The notes under the pieces were generated by a model that saw only the letters and a program-made list of their open reading frames with translations, did not search any database and had not been told where the DNA came from. From JAAYXE01 sp964391195 (lineage in GTDB: Bacteria > Chloroflexota > Anaerolineae > Anaerolineales > UBA4823), in assembly GCA_964391195.1 (NCBI GenBank), contig CAYMLG010000001.1, positions 62,001-126,000 on the forward strand: DNA of 64,000 nt, in the 5' to 3' direction. How positions within the stretch are numbered: position 1 is the first letter of the stretch; every line of letters starts with the position of its first letter. A program made the translations under genes and the position numbers. Below, one piece after another: positions 1-8,904 of this stretch.

Positions 1-188
1 TCGAACACCAGCAGGTCGAAGGGCATGCCGGTGTTCTCCCACAGGCTGCCCAGGCAGGCCTTGAGCACGTCCAGGCTCTCGGCGTAGTAGCCGCCGATGA
101 AGGGGATGTAGGTCACGATGGCGACGGTGACCCGCTCGGGTTGGACGACCTGGCTGATGGCTTTGGCGGGGTTCTGTCCGATGCGCAT
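1..188 (-). CDS. Glycosyltransferase family 2-like protein, N-terminal part only
   Basis: This gene runs off the left edge; only the first 62 codons are visible. The ATG at 188 lies one base after the stop of the preceding gene, so it is translated as part of the same operon. After about 18 residues the sequence reads VTVAIVTYIPF, followed by a helix with LKACLGSLWENT and then FDLLVF. That is the usual start of a GT-A (GT2) fold, with a first beta strand, a CLxSL helix and a second strand. The DxD and catalytic parts lie outside the window. Seen: the N-terminus and operon position. Inferred: a sugar transferase acting on the surface polysaccharide. Confidence 0.6.
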   Translation of the reverse strand, partial: MRIGQNPAKAISQVVQPERVTVAIVTYIPFIGGYYAESLDVLKACLGSLWENTGMPFDLLVF

Positions 189-189
189 A

Positions 190-1095
190 TCAGGTAAGGC
201 TCCCGGTCAGGGCGCGCCGGCGGCGGCGGAACTGGCGGGCGATGGCCCAACTCAGCCCACGGCGGCGCCCATCTTTGGGGGTGAAGGTCCGTTCGGCCAG
301 GCGCAGCAGCCGCAGCAGGGTGAGAGGCGGGCGGCGCAGGCGCCCGTCGCGCAGCTCGTGAGAGGTGTCCAGCACGGTGTACATGTGATGCCAGCCGCCG
401 GCCAGGGCGATATTCCGCTCCGATTCTTCCAGGTCGTAGTGCGGCTTGCCCCCCGGCAGGTGGCTGTAATCGTGACTCTGGTGGATGATGTGGATCGAAG
501 GGGTGCCGTCAACCACCGGGATACCCTGCTGGCGGGCGGCGTAGATCATCCAGTTATCCCAACCGGCGCGGCCGATGGCGAATTGAGGCATACCGGCGAA
601 CAGGGCGGGAGGAAAAACGAAATAGTCGCTGCCGGCGGGGGGGTGGAGCTGGCCGCGAGCCAGCCGTTCGGCGTCCAGGCGCTGCTCCCACCCGGGGCCG
701 AAATCCAATTCCCGGGTCACATCCAGATCCCAGCGCTGTCCGACGAGCAGAAAGCGTTCCGCCTGCCCGGCGACCTGGCGGGCGGCGGCCACAAAATCGG
801 GCAGCAGGAGAATATCGGCGTTAACGTAGGCCAACAAACGGCCTTTGCCGGCGGCCCGCGCCAGGTCGAAGATCGAGCTCACCAGGGGCGTACCCTGTTC
901 GTTGCGCTCCACCTGCGGCAGGCAGGTCACTCCCAACTCGGCGGCTGCCTCCGCCAGCCCGGCCTCTTCGCCGACCAGGAAGACTTCCACCTCATCCCCC
1001 AGGCACAGCCAGGAGCGGATCGCGTTGCGCTGGATGAGGTTGATATGCGGGTTGGTGAACGGTTTAGGGGCGGTAAAAATGGTTAAGAACGACAT
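190..1095 (-). CDS. Putative glycosyltransferase, GT-A-like fold
   Basis: A 301-aa cytosolic protein. The ATG at 1095 (MSFLTIFTAPKPF) is preferred over the open frame reaching 1176, because that extension overlaps the upstream cytidylyltransferase. The N-terminal half looks like a nucleotide-sugar binding domain, and YVNADILLLPDF near residue 94 sits where GT-A enzymes carry DxD (here N-A-D). Later motifs (GSDYFVFPP, GRAGWDNWMI, SIHIIHQSHDYSHL) resemble the acceptor half of uncharacterised transferases from polysaccharide clusters. It ends in an Arg-rich tail. It lies 22 bp downstream of the SpsF-like gene. Family and substrate are uncertain; a transferase role is inferred from fold-like motifs and context. 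Confidence 0.55.
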   Translation of the reverse strand: MSFLTIFTAPKPFTNPHINLIQRNAIRSWLCLGDEVEVFLVGEEAGLAEAAAELGVTCLPQVERNEQGTPLVSSIFDLARAAGKGRLLAYVNADILLLPDFVAAARQVAGQAERFLLVGQRWDLDVTRELDFGPGWEQRLDAERLARGQLHPPAGSDYFVFPPALFAGMPQFAIGRAGWDNWMIYAARQQGIPVVDGTPSIHIIHQSHDYSHLPGGKPHYDLEESERNIALAGGWHHMYTVLDTSHELRDGRLRRPPLTLLRLLRLAERTFTPKDGRRRGLSWAIARQFRRRRRALTGSLT

Positions 1096-1117
1096 CGTTT
1101 TTCCGTTGGTATGGCGA

Positions 1118-1885
1118 TCACGAACGCTGGCTGCGGTCGTCGACATCGAACGCCGATTTATGCTGCACCCCGGCATTGATGCGGGCCAGCTCGGGCTCGC
1201 GCCGGAACAGGTCGAGCACCTCCAGCCAGGAGAAGTCCTGGCGCCCGCCGAAGCGGGAGACGACCGCCCGCACCAGGTCCAAATCGGCGGGCGTATCCAC
1301 CGTCCAGCGCAGGTCGCCGTAATCCTGTTCGTGGTCGATCACCCGCACCCGGAAGCGGCCTTCGCTGTCGTAGAGATAAGGCATCACGTGCTCGCGCTGG
1401 TAAGGCTGGCTGGCCTCGCGCCAGGCGCGTTCCAGGGCGGGGAAGGTGCAGGCCTCCACATCCAGGCCGATCGGATAGGTGCGGCGCCAGGGCGGGGGGA
1501 GGCGGTTGGCGGCGAAGTCATGGCCTTCCAGGGCAGTCACGGTTGCGTCGATCAGTCCGGGGTCGATCAGCGGGCAGTCGGCGGTGAGGCGGACGACGAC
1601 GCCGGCCCCGGCCTGGCGGGCGGCCTGGTAGAAGCGGTCGAGCACATCGTACAGGTCGCCGCGGTAGCAGGGGATGCCACGCCCGGCGCAAAACTCGGCG
1701 ACCGGATCGTCGGAAGGATCGGTGGTGGTGGCGAAGATCACCTCATCCACGCTTTGCGCCAGGCGCGCCCGGTCCACCACCCAGGCCAGCATCGGTTTCC
1801 CGGCGATATCCTTCAGTATCTTGCCCGGCAGGCGGCTGGAAGACATCCGCCCCTGGACGACTGCCACAACTTTTCCAGGCTCCAT
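1118..1885 (-). CDS. spsF: SpsF/PseF-type cytidylyltransferase (CMP-nonulosonate synthase-like)
   Basis: A 255-aa protein that probably activates a nonulosonic acid with CTP to give the CMP-sugar. The nucleotide-binding motif is at residues 8 to 32 (VVQGRMSSSRLPGK), followed by RLTADCPLIDP near residue 98 and a conserved DLRWTVDTPADLDLV segment near 190. These are typical of the SpsF branch of the acylneuraminate cytidylyltransferase superfamily (PF02348), which differs from the NeuA proteins at 19576 and 26877. It shares an operon with PseB and a NeuB-family synthase, which supports a pseudaminic-type substrate. Substrate identity is inferred, since SpsF proteins are poorly characterised. 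Confidence 0.82.
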   Translation of the reverse strand: MEPGKVVAVVQGRMSSSRLPGKILKDIAGKPMLAWVVDRARLAQSVDEVIFATTTDPSDDPVAEFCAGRGIPCYRGDLYDVLDRFYQAARQAGAGVVVRLTADCPLIDPGLIDATVTALEGHDFAANRLPPPWRRTYPIGLDVEACTFPALERAWREASQPYQREHVMPYLYDSEGRFRVRVIDHEQDYGDLRWTVDTPADLDLVRAVVSRFGGRQDFSWLEVLDLFRREPELARINAGVQHKSAFDVDDRSQRS

Positions 1886-1897
1886 CTTTCAGGTGTC

Positions 1898-3022
1898 CTA
1901 ATTCTGGCGAGGATTGCTGCGGGCGATCTCATAAGCTTGCAGCAGCCCGCGGAAATTCTTTTCCCAATCGGCCCGTTCTTCGGCCAGGCGGCGGGCCTGG
2001 CGGCCCACCTCGGGCAGGCGGCTGCGTTCGTCCACCGCCCGGAGCATGCCCTCGGCCAGCGCCTGCTCGTCGCCATTGGGGAAGAACCAGCCCTGCGCCC
2101 CCGGCTCGATCCATTCCCGGTTGCCGGGGATATCGGAGAGCAGCACCGGCGTGCCGCAGGCCAGGGCTTCCAGCAGGGAAATCGAAGTCCCGTCGCTGTG
2201 CGAGGCGGAGATGTACAGGTCGGCGCTGCGGTAAAAGCGCGGCAGGTCGCGCTGCCCCACCTGGCCGGGGAAGAACACCCGGTCTTCAACCTGCCCCTGG
2301 TTGAAAATGCGGCGCAGCAGCCCGGCTTGCGAGCCGTTGCCCAGCATAATCAAGCGCAGTTCGGGGCGCTGCCGGGCGGCCCGGACGAAGGCGCGCGCGA
2401 TCAGGTCCACACCATAAACCGGCTCCCAACTGCGGGTCGAGAGCAGGTAGAAAGGCTGCAAGTCAGGCGGCTCCGGGGCCGGCCAGGGGTCCTCCCCCGG
2501 CCCGGGCTTGAAATGCTCCAGGTCGACGCCCCAGGGGTAAGCCACGATCCGCTCCTCGGGCATGCCGAAAGCGATCGCTTTTTCCACCACGGGCCGGCAG
2601 TCGGCGATCAGCGCATCGCTGCGGCGCATCACATAGGAGGTGGCCCAGCGCTGCCAGGTGTTCCGTTCCGCATCCTGGAGCAGGTCGTAGCCCCAGGACA
2701 TGCTCACCAGCGGGCGAAAGCCGCTCAGGGCAGCCAGCAGCGCCGAGGTCTGGATCGGGCCGGCGTGGATCAGATCCGGCTGTATGCGGGCGATGACTTC
2801 TTTCAGGCTGGCGAGCAGGCGGGGGCCGTTCGACAGGCGGGCCGGCTCCCGCCCGCCGGCCCAGGGCACGATGTGGACCTCCGGCGGAACAGGACGGTCC
2901 TCTAACTGGTGCCCACGCTGTTCGAGGCGCAGGTAATACACCTGGTGACCGGTGCGGGCCAGGGCGCTCAGGTAGCGGTGATCGTGCGTGGTGTAATCGC
3001 GGGTGAAGTAGAGGACTTTCAT
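1898..3022 (-). CDS. Glycosyltransferase family 4 protein
   Basis: A 374-aa GT-B fold enzyme. The N-terminus MKVLYFTRDYTTHDHRYLSAL is the acceptor-domain Rossmann start. The donor domain has YLLSTRSWEPVYGVD, then FPGQVGQRDLPRFYRSADLYISAS and the GT4 glutamate region SISLLEALACGTPVLLSDIPGN near residue 285. Length is normal for the family. It lies between the NeuB-family synthase (3078) and the SpsF-like gene (1118), with short gaps, so it may transfer a sugar of the unit 1 polymer. Donor and acceptor cannot be read from sequence. Confidence 0.88.
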   Translation of the reverse strand: MKVLYFTRDYTTHDHRYLSALARTGHQVYYLRLEQRGHQLEDRPVPPEVHIVPWAGGREPARLSNGPRLLASLKEVIARIQPDLIHAGPIQTSALLAALSGFRPLVSMSWGYDLLQDAERNTWQRWATSYVMRRSDALIADCRPVVEKAIAFGMPEERIVAYPWGVDLEHFKPGPGEDPWPAPEPPDLQPFYLLSTRSWEPVYGVDLIARAFVRAARQRPELRLIMLGNGSQAGLLRRIFNQGQVEDRVFFPGQVGQRDLPRFYRSADLYISASHSDGTSISLLEALACGTPVLLSDIPGNREWIEPGAQGWFFPNGDEQALAEGMLRAVDERSRLPEVGRQARRLAEERADWEKNFRGLLQAYEIARSNPRQN

Positions 3023-3077
3023 TATTCGGATTTTCTCTGTTATCCGGCAGCCCGTACCGGAGGGCAGAGCGAAAGGG

Positions 3078-4145
3078 CTAACTACCGAGGTCGGTCCAGC
3101 GCAGTTCTTTCCCGCAGGGGATGTCCGCCAACGCCCGGGTGCCGATCACGGCCTCGATCTCGTAGGGGAGTATGGCGCCGGGGGTGGCAGGGCGCAGCAC
3201 GTCGATCATCTCGCGGGTGAACACCTCGCCGGCCTTGATCTCGCGGGCGGCGCGCAGGCAGCGGCGTTGGACGACCACGGTTTGCTGTTCGTTTTCGACC
3301 ACGCGTTTATCGGGCGAGCCGAGTGCGCGCTCGAGCTCGCGGGTGCGGTCGACCATCTCACGCCAGGTCTGGGGGGTCATCGAGAAGGGATGGTCGGGGC
3401 CGGTGCGGCTGTTGTCGTCGGTGAAGTGCTTTTCGATCACCCGCGCCCCCAGAGCGACCGCGCCCAGCACGGTCGCCGGGCCGAAGGTGTGGTCCGACAG
3501 GCCCAGAATGAGGCCGGGGAACAGCGTCCGGTAGGTCTCCAGCACCCGCAGATGGATGTGATTGTAGTTCTCCAGGCTGGCGGTGTAGTTGGTGTTGCAC
3601 TGCATCAGCACCAGTTGGGGGTTGATTTTGAGGATGGTATGCACGGCGCGCTGCACATCGCCGATATCCGAAGCCCCGGTGGAGAGGATCACCGGCTTGT
3701 TCTTGCGGGCGATATGCTCCAAAATCTCCAGCCAGGTGATATCCCCGGAGCCGATCTTATGGGCCGGCACGTAGGGGTCCAGGTGATCGACGGCCTCGAA
3801 ATCGTACGGGGATGAGAAATAGTCGATGCCAACCCGGTCGCACTCCTCCTTCAAAACCGGCGTCCACTCGAACGAGAGCGAGGCATCCTGGTAGACTTCG
3901 AAGACCGATTTCTTCCAGGAAGCCTGGTGGGAGAGCTGAGAGCCCATTGCCTTGAAGCCGTAATCGGAGACGATCTTGGGGGCGCGGAAGTTTTGGAACT
4001 TGGCTGCATCGGCCCCGGCCTCTTTCGCCAGGCGGATGAGCAGCTTTGCCCGTTCCAGGTCGCCGTCGTGGTTGGCTGAGATATCAGCGATGAAGTAGGT
4101 AGGGTGGTTTTCGCCGATGGTATGGCTGCCGATTTGGATCTCCAT
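3078..4145 (-). CDS. NeuB-family nonulosonic acid synthase (PseI/SpsE-like)
   Basis: A 355-aa enzyme predicted to condense phosphoenolpyruvate with a 6-carbon amino sugar to make a 9-carbon nonulosonic acid. The start at 4145 has a strong AAAGGAG 8 nt upstream; an open frame extends to 4181 without such a site. The TIM-barrel core (about 20 to 265) shows ISANHDGD, KIGSGDITWLE, STGASD, and the metal-ligand histidines in GLSDHT and VIEKHFT. A C-terminal SAF (antifreeze-like) domain follows from about residue 290. It is the most divergent of three NeuB paralogs in the window and travels with PseB and SpsF, which favours a pseudaminic or SpsE-type product. The exact sugar is inferred. Confidence 0.88.
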   Translation of the reverse strand: MEIQIGSHTIGENHPTYFIADISANHDGDLERAKLLIRLAKEAGADAAKFQNFRAPKIVSDYGFKAMGSQLSHQASWKKSVFEVYQDASLSFEWTPVLKEECDRVGIDYFSSPYDFEAVDHLDPYVPAHKIGSGDITWLEILEHIARKNKPVILSTGASDIGDVQRAVHTILKINPQLVLMQCNTNYTASLENYNHIHLRVLETYRTLFPGLILGLSDHTFGPATVLGAVALGARVIEKHFTDDNSRTGPDHPFSMTPQTWREMVDRTRELERALGSPDKRVVENEQQTVVVQRRCLRAAREIKAGEVFTREMIDVLRPATPGAILPYEIEAVIGTRALADIPCGKELRWTDLGS

Positions 4146-4264
4146 GGGAATCTCCTTTATGGCTAAAGACTCTTTTCGCAAAATTCCAGGTATGCCGTCT
4201 GGAAAACCAGGCCAGGGCTTCTTCTCTGCTACAGCCCGGGCAACTGCTCCCCGGACGAGGCGGG

Positions 4265-5185
4265 TCAGGCGCCGGAGGCCATCTCCCGCAGCCGCTGTGG
4301 ATAACCCTGTTGATAAAGCCGGTATAAGTCATCCAGGGCTGGGGAAAGGCTGGGGAGAGGTTCGCCCAGGGCGGCCTCCAGCTTATCCGTGCGCAGGGTG
4401 AGATTGGGAGAGCGGGCGGCTTTGAGCCCAGACTGTTCGACGGAAGTGGGCGTGATCAGCCCTTCATCCAAGCCAAAGCGGCGGGCCAGGGCCACGCCGA
4501 AATCGTACTTGCTGATGCACTCGCGGCTGACGGCGTGGTACAGCCCGCTCAGCCCGGCGGACAGCATTTTGATCAGAATCCCGCTTAGATGATTAGCCAG
4601 CAAGGGGCAGAAGTACACATCGGTGAAGCCCATCACCTGTTTTCCGGCCTGCAGATTGTAGAAGAAGAACTCACTCAGGCTGCGTTTGCCGGTCAGGCTC
4701 CAGCCGACCAGGTTGACGCGGGCGATGATCGCCCCTGGATCGGCCTCGGCCACGGCTCGCTCTCCATCCAGCTTGGTGCGCGCGTACACGCTGAGCGGGT
4801 TCGGCTCGTCCTCTTCGGTGTAGCTGCCCTTCTGCCCGTCGAATACCGCGTCGGTGGAGATGTGGACCAGGCGCGCTCCGCCCCTGGCGACATGCTGCGC
4901 CAGTTTACGGGGCACTTCGGTATTCAATTCGCGCGCCCGCTGCGGATCGGCTTCACAAGAGTCGAGGATCGCCAGGGCGGCGCAGTGAATGACCCAGTCG
5001 GGCTGGGTCTCATCGAGCAGGCGCTCCACAGTCCCCGGAGCCAGCAGGTCGCCCTGGATGGCGGTGAAGGCGCGGGTATGGAGCGGGTGAGCGTTGGTCA
5101 GGCCAAATACGGTATGTTCTTTCGATGCTTCCAGGGCCAGGTTGACGCCCAGCAGTCCGCTGGCTCCGGTGATCAGGATGCGCAT
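4265..5185 (-). CDS. RmlD-like NDP-sugar 4-keto reductase (SDR family)
   Basis: A 306-aa extended SDR. The start MRILITGASGLLG at 5185 puts the TGxxGxxG NAD(P)-binding motif at residues 6 to 12. The catalytic YxxxK is YARTK near residue 127, preceded by HISTDAVFDG. The overall pattern matches dTDP-4-dehydrorhamnose reductase and the SpsK-like proteins. No rmlA, rmlB or rmlC is visible nearby, so the substrate may be the 4-keto product of the adjacent PseB rather than a dTDP sugar. Reductase class is well supported; substrate is inferred from the neighbouring pseB. Confidence 0.8.
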   Translation of the reverse strand: MRILITGASGLLGVNLALEASKEHTVFGLTNAHPLHTRAFTAIQGDLLAPGTVERLLDETQPDWVIHCAALAILDSCEADPQRARELNTEVPRKLAQHVARGGARLVHISTDAVFDGQKGSYTEEDEPNPLSVYARTKLDGERAVAEADPGAIIARVNLVGWSLTGKRSLSEFFFYNLQAGKQVMGFTDVYFCPLLANHLSGILIKMLSAGLSGLYHAVSRECISKYDFGVALARRFGLDEGLITPTSVEQSGLKAARSPNLTLRTDKLEAALGEPLPSLSPALDDLYRLYQQGYPQRLREMASGA

Positions 5186-5310
5186 CTTCGAAAGCCTGCT
5201 CCTTTGCCGGACCGGTTCCATCCGGAGACGGGACGGCCCGGCGCTATTCGGTTGTTTTGAGTCTGTTCTGCCGTGGCGGTTCGCACCTCGCCGCAGCAGT
5301 TACATACGAA

Positions 5311-6321
5311 CTAATGCCCGTTGGTCAGGAGCAGTTCCGCTTCGATGGGGCGGACGATCTCCCGTACCTGTTCTACTGTGAGCCATTGGGGGTTGGTATC
5401 GCTGCTGTAGCGATAGCCGCTGGGCAGCGGTTTCCCCTTGTTCTTCCACTCGTGCACGAACCAGGGGCCGACCATGGGGGTGACGACGAACATATCGTCC
5501 AACTCGATCGTCGCCCGGGACTCATCCTCGTTGATCAGCACCTCGTGCAGCTTCTCGCCGGGGCGGATGCCCACCACCTCCAGCTCGGCCTCGGGGGCGA
5601 TGACCTTCGCCAGATCGATGATGCGAGTGCTGGGGATCTTAGGGACGAAGACTTCTCCACCGCACATCTGCTCGGTGCAGCGGATAACGAAGCGCACGCC
5701 CTGATCCAGGGTGAGCCAGAAGCGGGTCATGCGGTCATCGGTGATGGTGAGTTTGCCGCCGTTCTCGCGCTGCTTGATGAAGATGGGGATGACGCTGCCG
5801 CGGCTTCCGACCACATTGCCGTAACGCACGCAGGCAAAGCGGGTGGCCTTCGCCCCGGTGTAGGTGTTGCTCTGCACGAACAGCTTCTCGGCTGCCAGCT
5901 TGGTGGCGCCGTACAGGTTGACCGGGCTGACGGCTTTGTCGGTGCTAAGCGCCATGACCCGCTTTACGCCGGTATCCAGGGCGGCGTCGATGACGTTGCT
6001 GCTGCCGAGGATATTGGTCTTGATCGCTTCCATCGGGTTGTACTCGCAGGCGGGCACCTGCTTGAGGGCGGCGGCATGGATCACAATGTCGACGCCTTCC
6101 ATCGCCCGTGTCAGCCGGGGCAGGTCGCGGATGTCGCCGATAAAGTAGCGCAGGCTGGGGTGATCGAAGCCGCTGGCGCGCATCTCGTGCTGCTTGAGTT
6201 CATCCCGGCTGAAGACGATGAGCTTGGCCGGGTGGTATTCCTCCAGCATGATCTGGATAAACTTTTTCCCAAAGGAACCGGTGCCCCCGGTTACCAGGAC
6301 GACTTTGTCGGTCCAATTCAT
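5311..6321 (-). CDS. pseB: UDP-N-acetylglucosamine 4,6-dehydratase (inverting), PseB
   Basis: A 336-aa extended SDR that converts UDP-GlcNAc to the 4-keto-6-deoxy-L-altrose-type intermediate, the first step of pseudaminic acid synthesis. The start at 6321 (MNWTDK) has GGAG 6 nt upstream. Seen motifs: LVTGGTGSFGKKF (NADP binding), FSRDELKQHEM, the catalytic STDKA and YGATK, TRFACVRYGNVVGSRGSV, and TRFWLTLDQGVRF. These match PseB/FlaA1 closely, including length. Pathway partners present are a NeuB-family synthase and an SpsF-like gene. An aminotransferase (PseC), acetyltransferase (PseH) and hydrolase (PseG) are not visible in the window and could lie to the left. Confidence 0.95.
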   Translation of the reverse strand: MNWTDKVVLVTGGTGSFGKKFIQIMLEEYHPAKLIVFSRDELKQHEMRASGFDHPSLRYFIGDIRDLPRLTRAMEGVDIVIHAAALKQVPACEYNPMEAIKTNILGSSNVIDAALDTGVKRVMALSTDKAVSPVNLYGATKLAAEKLFVQSNTYTGAKATRFACVRYGNVVGSRGSVIPIFIKQRENGGKLTITDDRMTRFWLTLDQGVRFVIRCTEQMCGGEVFVPKIPSTRIIDLAKVIAPEAELEVVGIRPGEKLHEVLINEDESRATIELDDMFVVTPMVGPWFVHEWKNKGKPLPSGYRYSSDTNPQWLTVEQVREIVRPIEAELLLTNGH

Positions 6322-6371
6322 GTTCGACTCCATGTTGATAATTCCGTTATGGGCGGCTTTCAGAACGCACC

Positions 6372-7250
6372 CTACTTTTTTATGATGATCAAAGGATACT
6401 GCCCGTTCTCCCCAAAGAAGCGCGGGAAGCGCTCCTCCAGGGCGAAGAGCAGGCGCAGCCACAGGCGCCCGCCCATCCAGGAATGGACCAGGGCCCGCAG
6501 GAAACGCACGCTGACCGAACGCCAGACCCAAATCTCGACCGGCATGCGCCCGCCGACCACCTCTCTGATCCAGGCCACATCGTGCCGGTTGGTGAATGTG
6601 CCTTTCGGGGCGGTTTTCTGAGGCTTGCCTTTTCTCTGCTCCGGTGCAGGGGCAGCCGCCGGGTCGGAACGGCGCAGACGCCGGTTGATCCCACTCTGTA
6701 GGCGGTGCACCAGGCGGATCAGCGGGTCGAAGGCATCCATCAGCCGGGAGGAGGGCCAGCCGTTGACGATAGCCGCCTGCCCCCCAGCCTGCAGCACCCG
6801 GTGGACCTCGCAGTAGGCCTGCAGGTGCTGGTCTTCGGGTAAATGGTGAATGGTGTGCAGAGAAACGGCGCCGTCGAACGCGTCCGGCTTAAACGGCAGG
6901 TTGGCCACATCGCAGACGACGAACATCCCGCGCTCTCCAATCCGTTTGCGGGCTTCGCGCAGGGCGACGATGGAGATATCGGCGCACACCCGGTACTTGT
7001 AACCCCGAGAGTATTCCAGGTACTCGGGGTACTGGATGGGGCCCGACCCGGCGTCCAGCAAGTAGTCGCCCCGGGAGGGGATATGGCGCCCGACTCGCAG
7101 GTGGCAGCGGTGGATATACTCGCGGGCCACGGGACGCAGGTCTTCATAATGGGCGTTCTGGTAAACGTCCTCGCCCACCAACTGCCAGCCCACCTGGTCG
7201 TAGAATTCGCGCACTTGCCGTTTAATTTCCGCTTCGGTCGTCATCATCAT
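6372..7250 (-). CDS. Class I SAM-dependent methyltransferase
   Basis: A 292-aa cytosolic protein. Motif I, YLLDAGSGPIQYPEYL, lies near residue 64, the acidic motif II region VCADISIVAL follows, and DVANLPFKPDAFDGAVSLHTIHHLP (split over residues 113 to 137) is the typical methyltransf_11 core. The C-terminal 100 residues carry a basic linker and no clear domain. Three consecutive ATGs offer alternative starts within 9 bases. It sits between a capsule-type transferase and pseB, so O- or N-methylation of a polysaccharide sugar is likely, though the substrate is unknown. Confidence 0.82.
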   Translation of the reverse strand: MMMTTEAEIKRQVREFYDQVGWQLVGEDVYQNAHYEDLRPVAREYIHRCHLRVGRHIPSRGDYLLDAGSGPIQYPEYLEYSRGYKYRVCADISIVALREARKRIGERGMFVVCDVANLPFKPDAFDGAVSLHTIHHLPEDQHLQAYCEVHRVLQAGGQAAIVNGWPSSRLMDAFDPLIRLVHRLQSGINRRLRRSDPAAAPAPEQRKGKPQKTAPKGTFTNRHDVAWIREVVGGRMPVEIWVWRSVSVRFLRALVHSWMGGRLWLRLLFALEERFPRFFGENGQYPLIIIKK

Positions 7251-7257
7251 CCTGTTG

Positions 7258-8904
7258 TCAATTTGTGTTGCCCGCTGCAGGGGCCTGATCCCACTGCCGC
7301 GGTCCCCCGGCCAGCAGGCGGAAGGTCTCGCCGAACTGGGCCTGCCCTTCCGCTCCCAGCACCCGGTCGACAGGCCAATCCTTCAGCTCCTCCCAAAAAT
7401 TGAGCAGGTGCCAGGGGAAGGGGACGGGGTATTCGAAGAAGAAGCGGTAGGCATAGTTCCATGCCTGTTCGACCTGCTCCCGGCTCAAGCGATAGCGCCC
7501 GGGCTGCTCCAGGACGGCGACCAGCAGTTCGAAATACGAGTCCCAGGATACGGGATCGAGGGTGAAGGATTTTTCGCGGTAGTGGGTTTGCCCGCTGACG
7601 ATCACCGGGACCCCGCTCATCGCCATCTCCATGCCCACCGTGGTGGTGTACACCAGCCCAAGGTCGGCGATCTCGACCAGGTCGTAGGTGTTGATCGGAT
7701 CACCGGCTTCGACCAGGTGGATGTGCGCCGGGATCTCAGGAAGCGCCTGGCGGACCACATCCCCGACCGAAGGGCCCTTGGTATAGCGCTCGCCGGGGTG
7801 GATGCGGACGACGAGCTGCACATCCGGGCGGGCGGTGAAGAACTGCACCGTGCGCTGCAGCCACTCGGTCATGCTGTGGGTGAACACCTGCCGCCCCAGG
7901 GTGAGGCTGTCGCCGATGACATTGGCCGCCAGCAGCACGACCGGGCGACCGTCCGGGCCGTCCAGGCCGAGGGCGAGGCGCACCTTCTCCCCGCCCTGGC
8001 TGGGGAGGCCCTGCCAGCGGCGGGAAAAGTTCTCCCACAGGCTGGCCTGCTGGCGCGAGGCGAACAGGCTTTTCACCTGCTGCCACTGCTCTTCGTCCAA
8101 CGGGCAGTCCTGCCGCGCCTGCCACAGCTCGCCGGTCTCTTGGCGCATGACTTCGGCGTTGCGCGCCAGCCAGATGCGCTCTCTTTGTTCGCCGAACTCA
8201 TAGGTGACAATCGGGATCTCCAGGCTGCGGGCCACCTGGTACACGGCGCCCATCTCCATGATGCTGCCGTTGGGCGTCACCAACACGTCGGGGCGATCCG
8301 CCTGCATCCACTCATAAGCCGCCCGGGCGGCCTGGAAGTTGCGCTCCAGGCGTAACTGATACAGTTCGTTCTCGACCTCGACGCTCTCTTTTTGAAGGGT
8401 GTACTGGGCGTCGCGCAGAGAAACATCCTGCACCACGTTTGCCAGTTCGGCAGGGAGCTTTCCTTGACCCGCGGGTCGCACGTCCAGGAATGAGACGGCC
8501 TGCAGCAAGGGCTGCGCCTGGCTGAATACCTTGCGGGCGTAGGCGTTTTGCCGGCGCAGGTCGAAACGGTTCAGCGGCAGGCGGAAGTTGGCGTAGGGCA
8601 GGTAAGCCAGGGTGACCTCGTGCCCGAGCCCGGCGAGGGTCATCCCTAACAGGGCGGCGTGCTCGATCCAATAACGCAGGGTGGCGAAGATCAGGATGCG
8701 CCGGGGTTGGAAACCCGCCGCGGAGGACTGCTTGCGGGCCCGGGCGGCCTGTTCGCTCCAGGACGGCAGGGCCCGCTCCAGCTTCGCCAGAGAAAAGCTC
8801 TTGTTCAGCGGGCGTCCTTGCTGGCGGAGCTGCCAATAGACCTCGGCGGTGAAAGGGATTTCGCCGAGCACCTGCTTGATCGTGCGTTTGCTCAGAAAAC
8901 TCAC
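7258..8904 (-). CDS. Capsule polysaccharide biosynthesis-like transferase
   Basis: A 548-aa protein starting at a GTG (8904) whose GTGA overlaps the stop of the upstream wzt-like gene, with GAGGAG just upstream; the longer open frame to 8970 lies inside wzt. The C-terminal half resembles the capsule synthesis family (KpsS/LipB-like, GT-B fold): VVRIHPGERYTKG near residue 380, then DLGLVYTTTVGMEMAMSGVPV and VSGQTHYREKSFTLDP. In this family that region binds the nucleotide sugar. It is located directly after an ABC exporter, as is the 511-aa relative at 27594. Transferase role is inferred; linkage and donor are unknown, with a nonulosonic acid being a reasonable guess. Confidence 0.65.
   Translation of the reverse strand: MSFLSKRTIKQVLGEIPFTAEVYWQLRQQGRPLNKSFSLAKLERALPSWSEQAARARKQSSAAGFQPRRILIFATLRYWIEHAALLGMTLAGLGHEVTLAYLPYANFRLPLNRFDLRRQNAYARKVFSQAQPLLQAVSFLDVRPAGQGKLPAELANVVQDVSLRDAQYTLQKESVEVENELYQLRLERNFQAARAAYEWMQADRPDVLVTPNGSIMEMGAVYQVARSLEIPIVTYEFGEQRERIWLARNAEVMRQETGELWQARQDCPLDEEQWQQVKSLFASRQQASLWENFSRRWQGLPSQGGEKVRLALGLDGPDGRPVVLLAANVIGDSLTLGRQVFTHSMTEWLQRTVQFFTARPDVQLVVRIHPGERYTKGPSVGDVVRQALPEIPAHIHLVEAGDPINTYDLVEIADLGLVYTTTVGMEMAMSGVPVIVSGQTHYREKSFTLDPVSWDSYFELLVAVLEQPGRYRLSREQVEQAWNYAYRFFFEYPVPFPWHLLNFWEELKDWPVDRVLGAEGQAQFGETFRLLAGGPRQWDQAPAAGNTN

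Noticed and set aside
845..2905. Long plus-strand open frame (686 aa) opposite spsF and GT4
   Set aside because: Composition is that of a GC-rich antisense frame (His/Gln/Arg/Pro-rich, no domain), and it crosses several well-supported minus-strand genes.
4166..4180. Possible fourth operator copy (GCAAAATTCC) before the NeuB-like gene at 3078
   Set aside because: Only a half-site is present; the second arm TGAATT and a -10 box are absent, and the gene is inside unit 1.
5257..6621. Plus-strand open frame (454 aa) opposite pseB
   Set aside because: PseB on the minus strand is unambiguous; this frame shows no domain.
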